Source: Lysobacter soli
GTDB lineage: Bacteria; Pseudomonadota; Gammaproteobacteria; Xanthomonadales; Xanthomonadaceae
DNA length: 64,000 bases
Direction of reading: 5' to 3'
NCBI RefSeq assembly: GCF_003382285.1
Contig: NZ_QTJR01000005.1
Span: forward strand, 1-64,000
Made by a program: the position numbers and the translations under genes. Numbering within the stretch: the stretch's first letter is position 1; the number at the start of each line of letters is the position of its first letter. The notes below the pieces were generated by a model. That model ran no database searches. It saw only the letters and a list, made by a program, of their open reading frames with translations, and was not told the origin of the DNA. Shown piece by piece: positions 17,081 through 26,012 of this stretch.

Positions 17081-17869
17081 ATGACGGCCCGCATGAAGGA
17101 AAGCGTCGTCGACGCGCAGCCGATGCCCCGGGGGCGACGCCCCTGGGTGCTGGCGATGTTCGCCGGGCTGCTCGCGGTCGCGTTCGTCGGATTCGTCGCG
17201 TTGGGCATCTGGCAGGTCCAGCGGATGGCGTGGAAGCATGACCTGATCGCCCGCGTCGATGCGCGCGTGCATGCCGCGCCGGTTCCCGCGCCAGCGCGCG
17301 GGCAATGGCCGACTGTTACCGACGAAGCCGACGCTTACCGGCACGTCTCCGTCGCCGGTCGCTTCATGCCCGATATGGAGAGCCGCACGCAGGCGGTGAC
17401 CGAGCTGGGGGGCGGCTACTGGTCGCTGGTGCCGCTGCGCACCGATTCGGGCGACTACGTGCTGGTCAATCGCGGTTTCGTGCCGTCCGCCGAACGGAAC
17501 GTCGAGGCGAGCGTCGCGCCGCCGCCGCAGGGCAGGGTGGTGGTGAACGGCCTGCTGCGCATGAGCGAACCCGGCGGCGGTTTCCTTCGACACAACGATC
17601 CGGCGCAGCAGCGCTGGTACTCGCGCGACGTCGCGGCCATCGCGCAGGCGCACGGACTTCCCGCAAGTCGCGTGGCGCCGTTCTTCATCGATGCCGATCG
17701 CGAGGCCGCCTCGACCGTGTGGCCGCGCGGTGGGCTCACGGTCGTGAAATTCCGCGATCCCCATCTGTCGTACGCACTGACGTGGTTCGGCATGGCGCTG
17801 CTCACGCTCGTCGCGGGTGGCTTCCTGTTCGCCTCGGAGCGGCGTTTGCGCCATGATCGGCGCCGTTGA
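17081..17869 (+). CDS. SURF1 family oxidase assembly protein
   Basis: 262 residues with the SURF1 plan: a transmembrane helix near residues 22-42 followed by GIWQVQRMAWK (the G-WQ--R motif), a periplasmic domain containing YVLVNRGFVP, and a C-terminal helix (about 222-243) ending in a basic tail. SURF1 proteins help to insert heme into heme-copper oxidases. It follows cyoD after 22 bases, so it is probably the assembly factor for this oxidase. An alternative start lies four codons in (MKESVV). Confidence 0.92.
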   Translation: MTARMKESVVDAQPMPRGRRPWVLAMFAGLLAVAFVGFVALGIWQVQRMAWKHDLIARVDARVHAAPVPAPARGQWPTVTDEADAYRHVSVAGRFMPDMESRTQAVTELGGGYWSLVPLRTDSGDYVLVNRGFVPSAERNVEASVAPPPQGRVVVNGLLRMSEPGGGFLRHNDPAQQRWYSRDVAAIAQAHGLPASRVAPFFIDADREAASTVWPRGGLTVVKFRDPHLSYALTWFGMALLTLVAGGFLFASERRLRHDRRR

Positions 17870-17899
17870 AACGCGCCCCGCGTTTCCATCGAATCGACC

Positions 17900-19264
17900 A
17901 TGGCCTCACGAACGATCCAGGACGCGGTAGCCGCCGACGCCGAAAGCAGGTTGCCCGCACTGACGCGCTGGCGCGGAAGCGCGGGGCTGCGCAACATGCA
18001 GCAGCTGATCGAGCTGCGCTGGATCGCGGTGATCGGGCAGGTCGCGACGATCATCGTCGTGCATTACGGGCTTGGCATCGGCCTGCCGCTGAGGCCGATG
18101 TTCACGGTCCTTGCCGCACTCGCGCTGTTCAATGTCGTCAGCCAACTGTGGTGGCGTCGTCGCGAGCATGCGTCGAGCAACGCCTTGATGGTTTCGCTGC
18201 TGGTGGACGTCGCCTCGCTGACGATCCAGCTCTATCTTTCCGGCGGCATCACCAACCCGTTCGTGTTCCTGTACCTGCTGCAGGTGGTGCTCGGCACCGT
18301 CGTGCTGCGATCGCCATGGAGCTGGGTCATCGCGGCGGCGGCGGCGCTCTGCGTCACCGGCCTGACGCTGGTGCGAACGCCGATCGTCCTCGCCGTCGAG
18401 CCCGCGCGTGGGCTGGGCGACCATTACGTGCAGGGCCTGTTGATCTGCTTCCTGCTCATTGCCGCGCTGCTGGTGGTCTTCCTCACCCGCATCGGCCGCA
18501 TCCTGCGCGAGCGCGATGCGCGCCTGGCAGAACTGCGCCAGCGCGCCGCCGAAGAAGAACACATCGTGCGAATGGGCTTGCTGGCCTCCGGTGCGGCGCA
18601 CGAACTGGGCACGCCGCTGTCGACGCTCTCGGTGATCCTCGGCGACTGGCAGCACCTGCCGACCATCGCCTCCGAAGGCGAGCTGCATCGCGACGTCGTC
18701 GAGATGCAGCAGCAGGTGGCGCGCTGCAAGTCGATCGTCACCAACATCCTGCTCGCCGCGGGCGGACCGCGCGCCGAAGCGCCCATCGAGGTGAGCCTCC
18801 ATGCGATGCTCGACGGCCTCGCGGAAGAATGGCGCCAGGCGCGGAACCCGATCCAGTTCACCTACACCAACCGCTGCCACCTGGACCCACGCATCGTGTC
18901 GGACGCGGGGCTGCGCCAGATGGTGTTCAACGTGCTCGACAACGCGCTGGAAGCGTCGCCCGGCTGGGTCGCGCTGGATGCCCGTTGCGATGGCGAAGCA
19001 CTGATCATCGACGTGAGCGACGCCGGCCCCGGCTTTTCCGGTGACATCCTCCAGCGGCTGGGCTCGCCGTACAACACGAGCAAGGGCCGGCCGGGCGGCG
19101 GGCTGGGCTTGTTCCTCTCGGTGAACGTTGCGCGTACGCTGGGTGGCAGCCTCCGGGCGAAGAACAGGCCGCAGGGCGGCGCAGTGGTGACGATGACGCT
19201 GCCGCTGTCCGCGCTGGCCATCGAGGACGAAAGCGACGAGGAGGGCGATGATGCCGAAGACTGA
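17900..19264 (+). CDS. regB: RegB/PrrB/ActS-type redox-responsive sensor histidine kinase
   Basis: 454 residues: six transmembrane helices (about 40-195) containing SGGITNPF at 114-121, the quinone-site motif region of RegB; the H-box ASGAAHELGTPLST with His234; then an N-box (MVFNVLDNALEAS) and G-boxes (DAGPGFSG, GGGLGLFLSVN). Cys276 in ARCKSIV aligns with the redox-active cysteine of Rhodobacter RegB (a conserved R-C-R/K context). It lies 30 bases after the SURF1 gene and overlaps the response regulator by 17 bases. RegB/RoxS kinases respond to quinone redox state and control terminal oxidases, so an operon with cyo makes functional sense. Confidence 0.92.
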   Translation: MASRTIQDAVAADAESRLPALTRWRGSAGLRNMQQLIELRWIAVIGQVATIIVVHYGLGIGLPLRPMFTVLAALALFNVVSQLWWRRREHASSNALMVSLLVDVASLTIQLYLSGGITNPFVFLYLLQVVLGTVVLRSPWSWVIAAAAALCVTGLTLVRTPIVLAVEPARGLGDHYVQGLLICFLLIAALLVVFLTRIGRILRERDARLAELRQRAAEEEHIVRMGLLASGAAHELGTPLSTLSVILGDWQHLPTIASEGELHRDVVEMQQQVARCKSIVTNILLAAGGPRAEAPIEVSLHAMLDGLAEEWRQARNPIQFTYTNRCHLDPRIVSDAGLRQMVFNVLDNALEASPGWVALDARCDGEALIIDVSDAGPGFSGDILQRLGSPYNTSKGRPGGGLGLFLSVNVARTLGGSLRAKNRPQGGAVVTMTLPLSALAIEDESDEEGDDAED

Positions 19265-19790
19265 GCGCCGCCTGCTGATCGTCGAGGACGATGAAGCCTT
19301 CGCGCGCACCCTCGTGCGTTCATTCGAGCGTCGCGGCTACCAGGTTCGCCATCTCACCGGCGAAGACGGCATGCCCGCGTTGCTGAAGGAGTTCCTGCCG
19401 ACGCACGCGGTCGTCGACCTGAAGCTCGCCGGCGGTGCCTCCGGGCTGACGAGCGTGAAGCAGTTGCACGCGTTCGACCAGGACCTGGTGATCGTCGTGC
19501 TGACCGGCTACGCGAGCATCGCGACGGCCGTGGAGGCGATCAAGCTCGGCGCACGCCACTACCTTGCCAAGCCGTCGAACACCGACGACATCGAGGCCGC
19601 GTTCGACCGCGCCGCCGGCGACACCGAGGTGGAGCTGACCGAGCGCACCACGTCGATCAAGACCCTGGAGTGGGAGCACATCCACGAAGCGCTTGCCGCC
19701 AGCGATTTCAACATTTCCGAAGCCGCACGCCGCCTGGGCCTGCATCGCCGCACGCTCGCGCGCAAGCTGGAGAAGCGGCGGATCAAGTAG
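19248..19790 (+). CDS. regA: RegA/PrrA/ActR-type response regulator
   Basis: 180 residues: receiver domain with acidic pocket in IVEDDEAF, phosphoacceptor Asp57 in HAVVDLKLAGG, and a Thr/Lys switch (VLTGYASI, YLAKPSN); then a Pro-poor linker and a Fis-type helix-turn-helix, NISEAARRLGLHRRTLARKL, at the end. The segment SIATAVEAIKLGA is near-diagnostic of RegA. It overlaps the kinase gene by 17 bases (two adjacent ATGs at 19248 and 19251 are both possible). It probably regulates cyo and other respiratory genes. Confidence 0.93.
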   Translation: MMPKTERRLLIVEDDEAFARTLVRSFERRGYQVRHLTGEDGMPALLKEFLPTHAVVDLKLAGGASGLTSVKQLHAFDQDLVIVVLTGYASIATAVEAIKLGARHYLAKPSNTDDIEAAFDRAAGDTEVELTERTTSIKTLEWEHIHEALAASDFNISEAARRLGLHRRTLARKLEKRRIK

Positions 19791-19912
19791 CGGTCGGAGC
19801 GCCGGGCGGGGCGCCGCTTGCGCTCCCGCGAAATGTCATCCCGTGCTCACGGCGTGGGGCGCCCGCGATGGTAACGTCCGCGGTTCACGTCCCTGGCTCA
19901 AGGAGAACCCGG

Positions 19913-20404
19913 ATGGTCAGCAAGCCGATCCCGAAGAACACCGTCTGCCTGTGGTACGACGGCACCGCGCTCGACGCTGCGACGTTCTATGCCGAAACCT
20001 TCCCCGACAGTTCGGTCGATGCGGTGCACCATGCGCCGGGAGATTTCCCGGACGGAAAGAAGGGCGATGTGTTGACCGTCAACTTCACGGTGATGGGCAT
20101 TCCGTGCATCGGTTTGAACGGCGGGCCGACGTTCAAGCCCGACGAGGCGTTCTCGTTCCAGGTCGCCACCGACGACCAGGCCGAAACCGACCGCCTCTGG
20201 AACGCGATCGTCGGCAACGGCGGGCAGGAGAGCGCGTGCGGCTGGTGCAAGGACAAGTGGGGGCTGTCGTGGCAGATCACGCCGCGCGCATTGATCGAAG
20301 CCATCACCGATCCGGATCCGGCCGCGGCCAAGCGCGCGTTCGACGCGATGATGACGATGCACAAGATCGACATCGCGGCGATCGAGAAGGCGCGGCGGGG
20401 CTGA
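19913..20404 (+). CDS. VOC superfamily protein, PhnB/3-dmu-9_3-mt type
   Basis: 163 residues, cytoplasmic. CLWYDGTALDAATFYAETFP at the start and FKPDEAFSFQVATDDQ in the middle are typical of the PhnB-like branch (often mis-named 3-demethylubiquinone methyltransferase). CGWCKDKWGLSWQITP near residue 105-120 is the family's other conserved block. These proteins form dimeric glyoxalase-fold sheets; enzymatic activity is usually unknown. The start is set by AAGGAG at 19901-19906. It stands alone downstream of regA, separated by about 120 bases. Confidence 0.85.
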   Translation: MVSKPIPKNTVCLWYDGTALDAATFYAETFPDSSVDAVHHAPGDFPDGKKGDVLTVNFTVMGIPCIGLNGGPTFKPDEAFSFQVATDDQAETDRLWNAIVGNGGQESACGWCKDKWGLSWQITPRALIEAITDPDPAAAKRAFDAMMTMHKIDIAAIEKARRG

Positions 20405-20412
20405 CACGGTCG

Positions 20413-20516
20413 CGGTCATTCCCGCGCCCAGCCGGGAATCCAACTCTGCGAACATCATGCTCGACGGAAGCCGACATGCCCGCGCGGTGGGATCCCCGCC
20501 TGCGCGGGAATGACGG
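20413..20516. repeat. Imperfect inverted repeat of the ATTCC-type family
   Basis: GGTCATTCCCGCGCCCAGCC (from 20414) runs into GGGAATC ending at 20440, and 20491-20516 (GATCCCCGCC...GCGGGAATGACGG) is its imperfect reverse complement. Layout and the GTCATTCC / GGAATGAC ends match the element at 4281-4379, with CCCGC in place of CCAGC. It fills the gap between the VOC gene and the M13 peptidase gene and could act as a terminator. Confidence 0.75.
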
Positions 20517-20608
20517 GGGAAAGGGAGGACGTGCAGGACTTCCGGCACCGGCCCAAGCCCACACCGTGGCTATAGTGGCGGCACCCACCCAGACCCAGGG
20601 GCGTTGCC

Positions 20609-22630
20609 GTGGTCCGATCCAGCCTTCCGCTCGTCGCCTTGCTCGCAGCCGCCACCACCGCCTCGGCCGGTGCCGTCCACGGGATCCATCCCGAGGACAT
20701 CAACCGCAACGGCGATGCCTGCACCGATTTCTTCGACTACGCCAACGGCGCGTGGCGCCAGCAGAACCCGATCCCGAACTACATGGATCGCTGGAGCCGG
20801 CGCTGGCAGTCCGGTGAAGTGAATAAGGAACACGTCCGCGACATCCTGACCGAGCTGTCGGCGAAGACCGATTGGCCGAAGGGCAGCGCGGGCCAGCTCG
20901 CCGGCGATTTCTACGCCGCGTGCATGGACGAATCGCGCGTGGACGCGCTCGGCAGCAAGCCGGTGCAGCCGTGGCTCAACGAGATCGCGGCGATCAACGA
21001 CAAGGTCGGCCTGCAGAAGGCGATCGGCCGCCTGCACGACGTCGGCGTCGCCGTGCCCTTCCAGCTCTATGCCGGCGAGGATCTGCACGATCCATCGAAG
21101 ACCATCGCGCACATCTACGCCGGCGGCCTGGGCATGCCGGATCGCGATTACTACCTCAAGCCCGAGCCGCGCTTCGTCGAGGCCCGCGCGAAATACCTCT
21201 CGCACGTGGCGAAGATGTTCGAGCTGTCCGGCGTTCCCGCCGCGCAGGCGAAGCAGGACGCCGACACCGTGTTCGCCTTCGAAAAACGCCTGGCCGAGGC
21301 GTCGTTCGACAACGTCCAGCTGCGCGATCCGAAGCTGCAGGACAACGCGACCGCGTTCGCCGGCCTGTCGAAGCTCGCGCCGCATTTCGACTGGAACGCG
21401 TACTTCGACGCCGCGAAGATGCCGCGCAACGCGTTGAACGTGACGCAGCCGAAGTTCGTGCAGCAGGTCGACAGGGAACTGGCGACCACGCCGCTTCCGC
21501 AGTGGAAGACCTACCTGCAGTGGCACGTGCTGAACACCGCCGCCGATTCGCTGTCGCAGCCGTTCGTCGAGGAGAACTTCGCCTTCAACGGCAAGTTCCT
21601 CACCGGCGCGACCGAGATCAAGCCGCGCTGGAAGCGTTGCGCCGAAGCCACCGACAACCAGCTCGGCGAAGCGCTCGGGCAGAAGTACGTCGAGAAATAC
21701 TTCCCGCCGGAAGCCAAGGCGCGCATGCAGGAGATGGTGAAGAACATCCTGCTGGCGATGGACGACACCATCAACGAACTGGACTGGATGGATCCGGCGA
21801 CGAAGAAGAAGGCGCTGGAGAAGCGCGCGACCTTCTTCCCGAAGCTGGGGTATCCGGACAAGTTCAAGACCTACGATGGTGTGGTCGTCTCGCGCGATTC
21901 GGCATGGGACAACGTCGTCGCCGCATCGCGCTGGAACGTCGCCGACAACCGCAGCCAGATCGGCAAGCCGACCGACCGCAGCCGCTGGGGCATGACGCCG
22001 CCGACGTCGAATGCGTACTACAACCCGCTGCAGAACGAGATCGTGTTCCCGGCGGGCATCCTGCAGCCGCCGGCGTTCGACGTGAACGCCACCGACGCTG
22101 TGAACTACGGCGCCATCGGCGTCGTCATCGGCCATGAGATCAGTCACGGCTTCGATGACCAGGGCGCGCAGTTCGACGCTCAGGGCCGCCTCGCGAACTG
22201 GTGGACGCCGGCCGACAACAAGCAGTTCCAGGCGAAGGGCGAGTGCGTGGTGAAGCAGTTCGAGGGCTATTTCATCGAACCGGGTGTGCACCACAACGGC
22301 AAGCTCGTGCTGGGCGAATCCATCGGCGATCTCGCCGGCGCGAAGATCGCCTTCCGCGCGTACCAGAAGTCGCGCGAGGGCAAGGGCCCGGAGCCGACGC
22401 TCGACGGTTTCACGCCCGAGCAGCAGTTCTTCCTCGCATGGGGCCAGTGGCGCGGAGATGAGACGCGCATGGAAACGCAGCGCACGATGGTGCAGGGCGA
22501 CCCGCATCCCATCGCGAAGTACCGCGTGAACGGGCCGCTGTCGAACCTGCCGGCGTTCCGCGAAGCGTTCCAGTGCAAGGCCGATGCGCCGATGGTGCGG
22601 CCGGACGCGGATCGCTGCGAAGTGTGGTGA
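20609..22630 (+). CDS. M13 family (neprilysin/PepO-like) zinc metallopeptidase
   Basis: 673 residues with a signal peptide (to about residue 21, TASAGA), so likely periplasmic or secreted. The zinc site is HEISH (509-513) in VVIGHEISHGFDDQG, with the third ligand Glu570 in LGESIGDLAG; NAYYNPLQNEIVFPAGILQ upstream matches the M13 substrate-binding region. The start is a GTG preceded by AGGGGC; no in-frame ATG gives a signal peptide. M13 enzymes cleave oligopeptides on the amino side of hydrophobic residues. The C-terminus ends CEVW, as usual for the family. Confidence 0.93.
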   Translation: MVRSSLPLVALLAAATTASAGAVHGIHPEDINRNGDACTDFFDYANGAWRQQNPIPNYMDRWSRRWQSGEVNKEHVRDILTELSAKTDWPKGSAGQLAGDFYAACMDESRVDALGSKPVQPWLNEIAAINDKVGLQKAIGRLHDVGVAVPFQLYAGEDLHDPSKTIAHIYAGGLGMPDRDYYLKPEPRFVEARAKYLSHVAKMFELSGVPAAQAKQDADTVFAFEKRLAEASFDNVQLRDPKLQDNATAFAGLSKLAPHFDWNAYFDAAKMPRNALNVTQPKFVQQVDRELATTPLPQWKTYLQWHVLNTAADSLSQPFVEENFAFNGKFLTGATEIKPRWKRCAEATDNQLGEALGQKYVEKYFPPEAKARMQEMVKNILLAMDDTINELDWMDPATKKKALEKRATFFPKLGYPDKFKTYDGVVVSRDSAWDNVVAASRWNVADNRSQIGKPTDRSRWGMTPPTSNAYYNPLQNEIVFPAGILQPPAFDVNATDAVNYGAIGVVIGHEISHGFDDQGAQFDAQGRLANWWTPADNKQFQAKGECVVKQFEGYFIEPGVHHNGKLVLGESIGDLAGAKIAFRAYQKSREGKGPEPTLDGFTPEQQFFLAWGQWRGDETRMETQRTMVQGDPHPIAKYRVNGPLSNLPAFREAFQCKADAPMVRPDADRCEVW

Positions 22631-22642
22631 GCGCAGCGTTGC

Positions 22643-22670
22643 GCGGTGTGGGCGCGAACGCCTACACCGC
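22643..22670. terminator. Hairpin between convergent genes
   Basis: GCGGTGTGGGCG pairs with CGCCTACACCGC around a CGAA loop, with one mismatch. It starts 13 bases after the M13 stop and covers the stop codon of the convergent flavoprotein gene, so it could terminate both. Confidence 0.55.
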
Positions 22671-23852
22671 GTTGCCGGCGGCGTGGCCCGAGGCCCACGC
22701 CCACTGGAAGTTGTAGCCGCCTAGCCAGCCGGTGACGTCGACGACCTCGCCGATGAAGTACAGGCCCGGCACACGCCTGGATTGCATCGTGCTCGACGAC
22801 ACTTCGTCGGTATCCACGCCGCCGAGCGTCACTTCCGCGGTCCGATAGCCCTCGGTGCCGCTGGCGACGAGCGCCCAGTCCGACAGCACGGCGGCGATCT
22901 CGCGCAGCTGCGGCGCGTTGTACTGCTTCATCGGTCGGCTGGTCAGCCAGTGCTCGCACAGGCGTTGCGCAAAGCGCTTGGGCATCACCTCGCCGAGCAT
23001 CGTCTTCAGCTCGGCCGCGGGGCGGTCGCGCTGCCATTGCTGCAGGGTTTCCAGCGCATCGTGGCCGGGCAGCAGGTCGAGTCGCAGGTCGTCGCCGGGC
23101 TGCCAGAACGACGATATCTGCAGGATCGATGGCCCGCTGACGCCGCGATGCGTCACCAGCATGAAATTGCTGAAACTCGCGCCGTTGCACCGCGCGGTGA
23201 CCGGCAACGCGACGCCGGACAGATCGGCGAGTCGTTCCTGATGCTTGCCGCTCAGCGTCAGCGGCACCAGACCTGCGCGCGTGGGCAGCACCGCATGGCC
23301 GAACTGGCGCGCGAGTTCGTAACCGAAGCCGGTCGCGCCCATGCTCGGGATCGACAACCCGCCGCTCGCGACGACCAGCGATGGCGCGGAGAAATTCCCG
23401 CGCGTGGTGTGCACGCGGAAGCGCGCCTCGTCGCTGTCGCCGTGCCCCAGTTTCTCGATGCTGCAGCTGGTTTCCACGCGAACGCCGGCCGCGGCGCATT
23501 CGTCCAGCAGCATCTTCACGATGAGCTTGGACGACTCGTCGCAGAACAGCTGCCCCAGCTCCTTCTCGTGGTACGCGATGCCGTGGCGTTCGACCATGTC
23601 GATGAAATGCCACGGCGTGTAGCGCGCCAGCGCGGATTTGCAGAAATGCGGATTCGCCGACAGGTAGTTGGCGGGCGTCGCGCCGGTGTTGGTGAAATTG
23701 CAGCGCCCGCCACCGGACATCAGGATCTTCTTGCCGACGCGGTTGGCGTGTTCGATCACCAGCACGCGCCGGCCGCGATGGCCCGCGGTCAGCGCGCACA
23801 TCAAACCCGCGGCGCCACCGCCGACGATGATGACGTCGTAGTGCCCGCCCAT
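22662..23852 (-). CDS. HI0933/YhiN-family flavoprotein (NAD(P)/FAD-dependent oxidoreductase)
   Basis: 396 residues. It begins YDVIIVGGGAAGLMCALTAG (FAD-binding Rossmann fold) and continues KKILMSGGGRCNFTN, the signature of the HI0933 (BaiN-like) family. C-terminal GLYFIGEVVDVTGWLGGYNF and WAWASGHAAG complete it. Biochemical substrate is unknown for most members. It follows yaeQ on the same strand after four bases, so the two are probably co-transcribed. Confidence 0.9.
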   Translation of the reverse strand: MGGHYDVIIVGGGAAGLMCALTAGHRGRRVLVIEHANRVGKKILMSGGGRCNFTNTGATPANYLSANPHFCKSALARYTPWHFIDMVERHGIAYHEKELGQLFCDESSKLIVKMLLDECAAAGVRVETSCSIEKLGHGDSDEARFRVHTTRGNFSAPSLVVASGGLSIPSMGATGFGYELARQFGHAVLPTRAGLVPLTLSGKHQERLADLSGVALPVTARCNGASFSNFMLVTHRGVSGPSILQISSFWQPGDDLRLDLLPGHDALETLQQWQRDRPAAELKTMLGEVMPKRFAQRLCEHWLTSRPMKQYNAPQLREIAAVLSDWALVASGTEGYRTAEVTLGGVDTDEVSSSTMQSRRVPGLYFIGEVVDVTGWLGGYNFQWAWASGHAAGNAV

Positions 23853-23856
23853 GCCG

Positions 23857-24414
23857 TCAGGCGGCTTGCGCCGCCGGTGCGATGCGGATTCGCGGGCGGA
23901 AGGCGATCACGCCGTTCTCGCCCATCAGCTGCAGTTCGCCGTCCTGGATGAGCGCGTTGAACCGCATGCTGCGTTCGATCGCCGCGCCGAGCGCTTCGAC
24001 CGTGTCGGCGTCGATGTCGATGACGGTGAGGTTCGAAAGGCGCGACAACGCGACTGCGTTCTTCTCCCACCACACGTCGGAGGCGCGGCCGCCGTAGTTC
24101 ACGACGACCACCTGCCGCGCGCGGCCGCAGGCCTTGCGGATGCGCGATTCGTCGGGCTGGCCCAGATCGATCCACTGCTCGATGTCACCGGTGTAGTCGC
24201 GGCGCCAGAGATCGGGTTCTTCCTCGTTGCTCAGGCCCCTGCCGAATTCCAGCCGTTCGCTGGCGAACAGTGCGAATGCGACCAGGCGCACCATCAGCCG
24301 CCCGTCGGTCTCCGACGGATGCTGGGCGAGGGTGAGCGGGTAGGTCGCGTAGTGATGCCGGTCGAGGTCGCTGACTTGCAGCTCGGCCTTGACCACGGTC
24401 GCCTTGAGCGCCAT
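23857..24414 (-). CDS. yaeQ: YaeQ family protein
   Basis: 185 residues, the usual YaeQ length (about 180). MALKATVVKAELQVSDLDRH, RLVAFALFASERLEF and QWIDLGQPDESRIRKAC are clear family blocks. YaeQ has a PD-(D/E)XK-like nuclease fold; an early report linked the family to RfaH-type compensation, but its function is not settled. It is the first gene of a two-gene unit with the HI0933 flavoprotein. Confidence 0.93.
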   Translation of the reverse strand: MALKATVVKAELQVSDLDRHHYATYPLTLAQHPSETDGRLMVRLVAFALFASERLEFGRGLSNEEEPDLWRRDYTGDIEQWIDLGQPDESRIRKACGRARQVVVVNYGGRASDVWWEKNAVALSRLSNLTVIDIDADTVEALGAAIERSMRFNALIQDGELQLMGENGVIAFRPRIRIAPAAQAA

Positions 24415-24488
24415 GTGCGGTTGCCTTGGGCGAAAAACGGAGCCGGCATTCTAGGCGTTTGTCGCCTCCGCTGCCGGCGGCGCCTCGA

Positions 24489-24854
24489 TCAGCGCCCCAG
24501 CCGCGCCGGGCCGCACACGAACGCGGCGATGTCCTCGAAGCGGTACGGCTTCTGGAAGACCGGCATGTCGGCGGGCGCGCGGCATTGCGTCGCGTCGTAG
24601 CCGGTCGCCAGCACGATGGGGAAGCCGGGACGCATCCGCCGGATCCGGCGCGCGAGTTCCACGCCGTCGATTCCCCCGGGCAGTTCGACGTCGATCACCG
24701 CGCAGTCGAAACGCGTGCGTTCGAACAGTTCCAGTGCCGACCTCGCATCGGGCACCGGATGCACGCGCATTCCGACGTCGCCCAGCGCGTCCACGGCCGA
24801 TTGCGCGAGCAGGTAGTTGTCTTCGACGAACAGCATCGAGCACGAGCAACGCAT
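24489..24854 (-). CDS. Stand-alone response regulator receiver
   Basis: 121 residues, a single receiver domain with no output domain. The acidic pocket is FVEDNY (Glu11, Asp12), the phosphoacceptor is Asp55 in AVIDVELPGG, and the switch residues lie in LATGYDA and FQKPYRF. The ATG at 24854 has GAGGTGA six bases upstream; the Cys-rich beginning (RCSCSM) is unusual. KPYR ending and size match the receiver at 28329, which sits next to an HWE kinase, so both may take phosphate from that kinase. No partner gene is directly adjacent. Confidence 0.85.
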   Translation of the reverse strand: MRCSCSMLFVEDNYLLAQSAVDALGDVGMRVHPVPDARSALELFERTRFDCAVIDVELPGGIDGVELARRIRRMRPGFPIVLATGYDATQCRAPADMPVFQKPYRFEDIAAFVCGPARLGR

Positions 24855-25038
24855 GGATGGTCACCTCGTGTCGCAGCTCCCCCCGCGATCCTAGCGACCG
24901 ATGTTGTCGGAAATGCGTCGGAAAAATGTGGAGCCCCGGTGATACCGGCCGCGAGTGTGAAGGCGCATGGCTGGCTTCACACGGAACGTGCGTTTGCTCC
25001 ATTACGTTCTTGCCGACTGCACAGGGAGCAGCGCAACC

Positions 25039-25326
25039 ATGAACCTCACCATCCAGTGCCTTCCGCCAGGTTGGCGCCTCGAAGCATTGCCTCCGTCGCG
25101 CGACAGGCGCGAATGCGGCCTCCGATTGACCAGTCCCCACGGACAGGAAATCACCTTCGTCCACAAGCCCTTCCAGTTCGCGTGCGAGATCACGCGCGAG
25201 CTGCAGGCCGACCTGTTCGCGGCGCAGCACGTGCGCGAGCAGGGCGATCCGACGCTTCGCATCGCACGGCCCGAGCAGATCGCCGAGGACGTGCGCGCGG
25301 GCGAAATCCTCAACAACCGGCTGTGA
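25039..25326 (+). CDS. Small GWR-x-E/TSP-x-G family protein of unknown function (paralogue 1)
   Basis: 95 residues, cytoplasmic, no known domain. Core: LPPGWRLEALPPS, Cys, LRLTSPHGQEITFVHKP, then CEITRELQADLF and a 30-residue C-terminal extension. The same order (LPxxWRxE, a Cys, I/L-TSP-x-G, F/Y-xx-xP, E-x-T-x-x-L) occurs in the proteins at 25344 and 26371, so these are paralogues. The frame is open upstream to 24967, but the ATG at 25039 aligns with the paralogue starts; a weak GGGAG precedes it at 25024-25028. Function unknown; it ends 17 bases before the next paralogue starts, suggesting an operon. Confidence 0.7.
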   Translation: MNLTIQCLPPGWRLEALPPSRDRRECGLRLTSPHGQEITFVHKPFQFACEITRELQADLFAAQHVREQGDPTLRIARPEQIAEDVRAGEILNNRL

Positions 25327-25343
25327 GCCTGGACGGAGATCCA

Positions 25344-25565
25344 ATGGAGTCGACCATGAACGAAGTCCTGCGCACGTTGCCCCCGGACTGGCGAATGGAA
25401 GTGCACGGCCCGTCCTGTGGATGGCCGAACTGCACGCTCATCATCACCAGCCCGCAGGGCCTGCAGATCCGGTTCGTGCATCGTCCCGACGAGGGCGCGC
25501 GCAAGCTCACCGAACAGCTGCAGCAGGCGATGGGCTATCGCCAGGACGTGTCCAGCTGGGGCTGA
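25344..25565 (+). CDS. Small GWR-x-E/TSP-x-G family protein of unknown function (paralogue 2)
   Basis: 73 residues. LPPDWRMEVHGPSC, CTLIITSPQGLQIRFVHRP and KLTEQLQQAMG follow the order seen in the neighbour at 25039. GGAG at 25335-25338 sits five bases before the ATG at 25344; an ATG four codons later (25356) also has a GGAG, so the start is uncertain by four residues. Two extra Cys (SCGWPNC) differ from paralogue 1. Probably co-transcribed with it. The protein could be a small adaptor or nucleic-acid binder, but nothing in the sequence proves that. Confidence 0.68.
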   Translation: MESTMNEVLRTLPPDWRMEVHGPSCGWPNCTLIITSPQGLQIRFVHRPDEGARKLTEQLQQAMGYRQDVSSWG

Positions 25566-25571
25566 GCGGCG

Positions 25572-26012
25572 TCAGGGGCGTACGCGGGCGCCGACGCCGG
25601 CCTTCATTTCATCGAAGTCCAGGCCGCCGTCGGCGTTGCGGTCGAGCCAGCTGAAGCGCATCTCGAGCGCGCGGCGCAGTTCGGCGTCGTCGAGCTGGCC
25701 ATCGCGGTCCAGGTCGACCGCGATCATCCGTTCCGGCGCGGTCGGCGCATCGGCCGGCTGCGGCCCGATCGCGGCCTGCAATTCGTCGGCGGACAGCAAC
25801 TGGTCGCGGTTGCGGTCCGCCGTCTCGAACACGACGTCGCTGTCGTACTCGTACTTGCTCAGGACGCCGTCCCGGTTCGCATCGAGGAATTCGAAGCGCG
25901 TCCTCGCGAAGTCGTCCTTGGCCGCGTTCGCGGTGTCGAGCGGCGCGCAAAGCACCGACCCGGAGAGTCCAACGCCCAGCAGAAGCACGGTCAGCGGCAG
26001 GCGACAGGTCAC
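25572..26012 (-). CDS. Secreted EF-hand calcium-binding protein
   Basis: 146 residues with a signal peptide (to about residue 23, SVLCAP). Four EF-hand loops are visible: DANRDGVLSKYE, DRNRDQLLSADE, DLDRDGQLDDAE and DRNADGGLDFDE, each with Asp or Asn at positions 1, 3 and 5 and a final Glu. The loops come in two pairs, as in calmodulin-like proteins. It starts at a GTG with AGGGGGA upstream. Likely a periplasmic or surface calcium buffer or sensor. It converges on the small paralogue at 25344, six bases away. Confidence 0.85.
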   Translation of the reverse strand: MTCRLPLTVLLLGVGLSGSVLCAPLDTANAAKDDFARTRFEFLDANRDGVLSKYEYDSDVVFETADRNRDQLLSADELQAAIGPQPADAPTAPERMIAVDLDRDGQLDDAELRRALEMRFSWLDRNADGGLDFDEMKAGVGARVRP

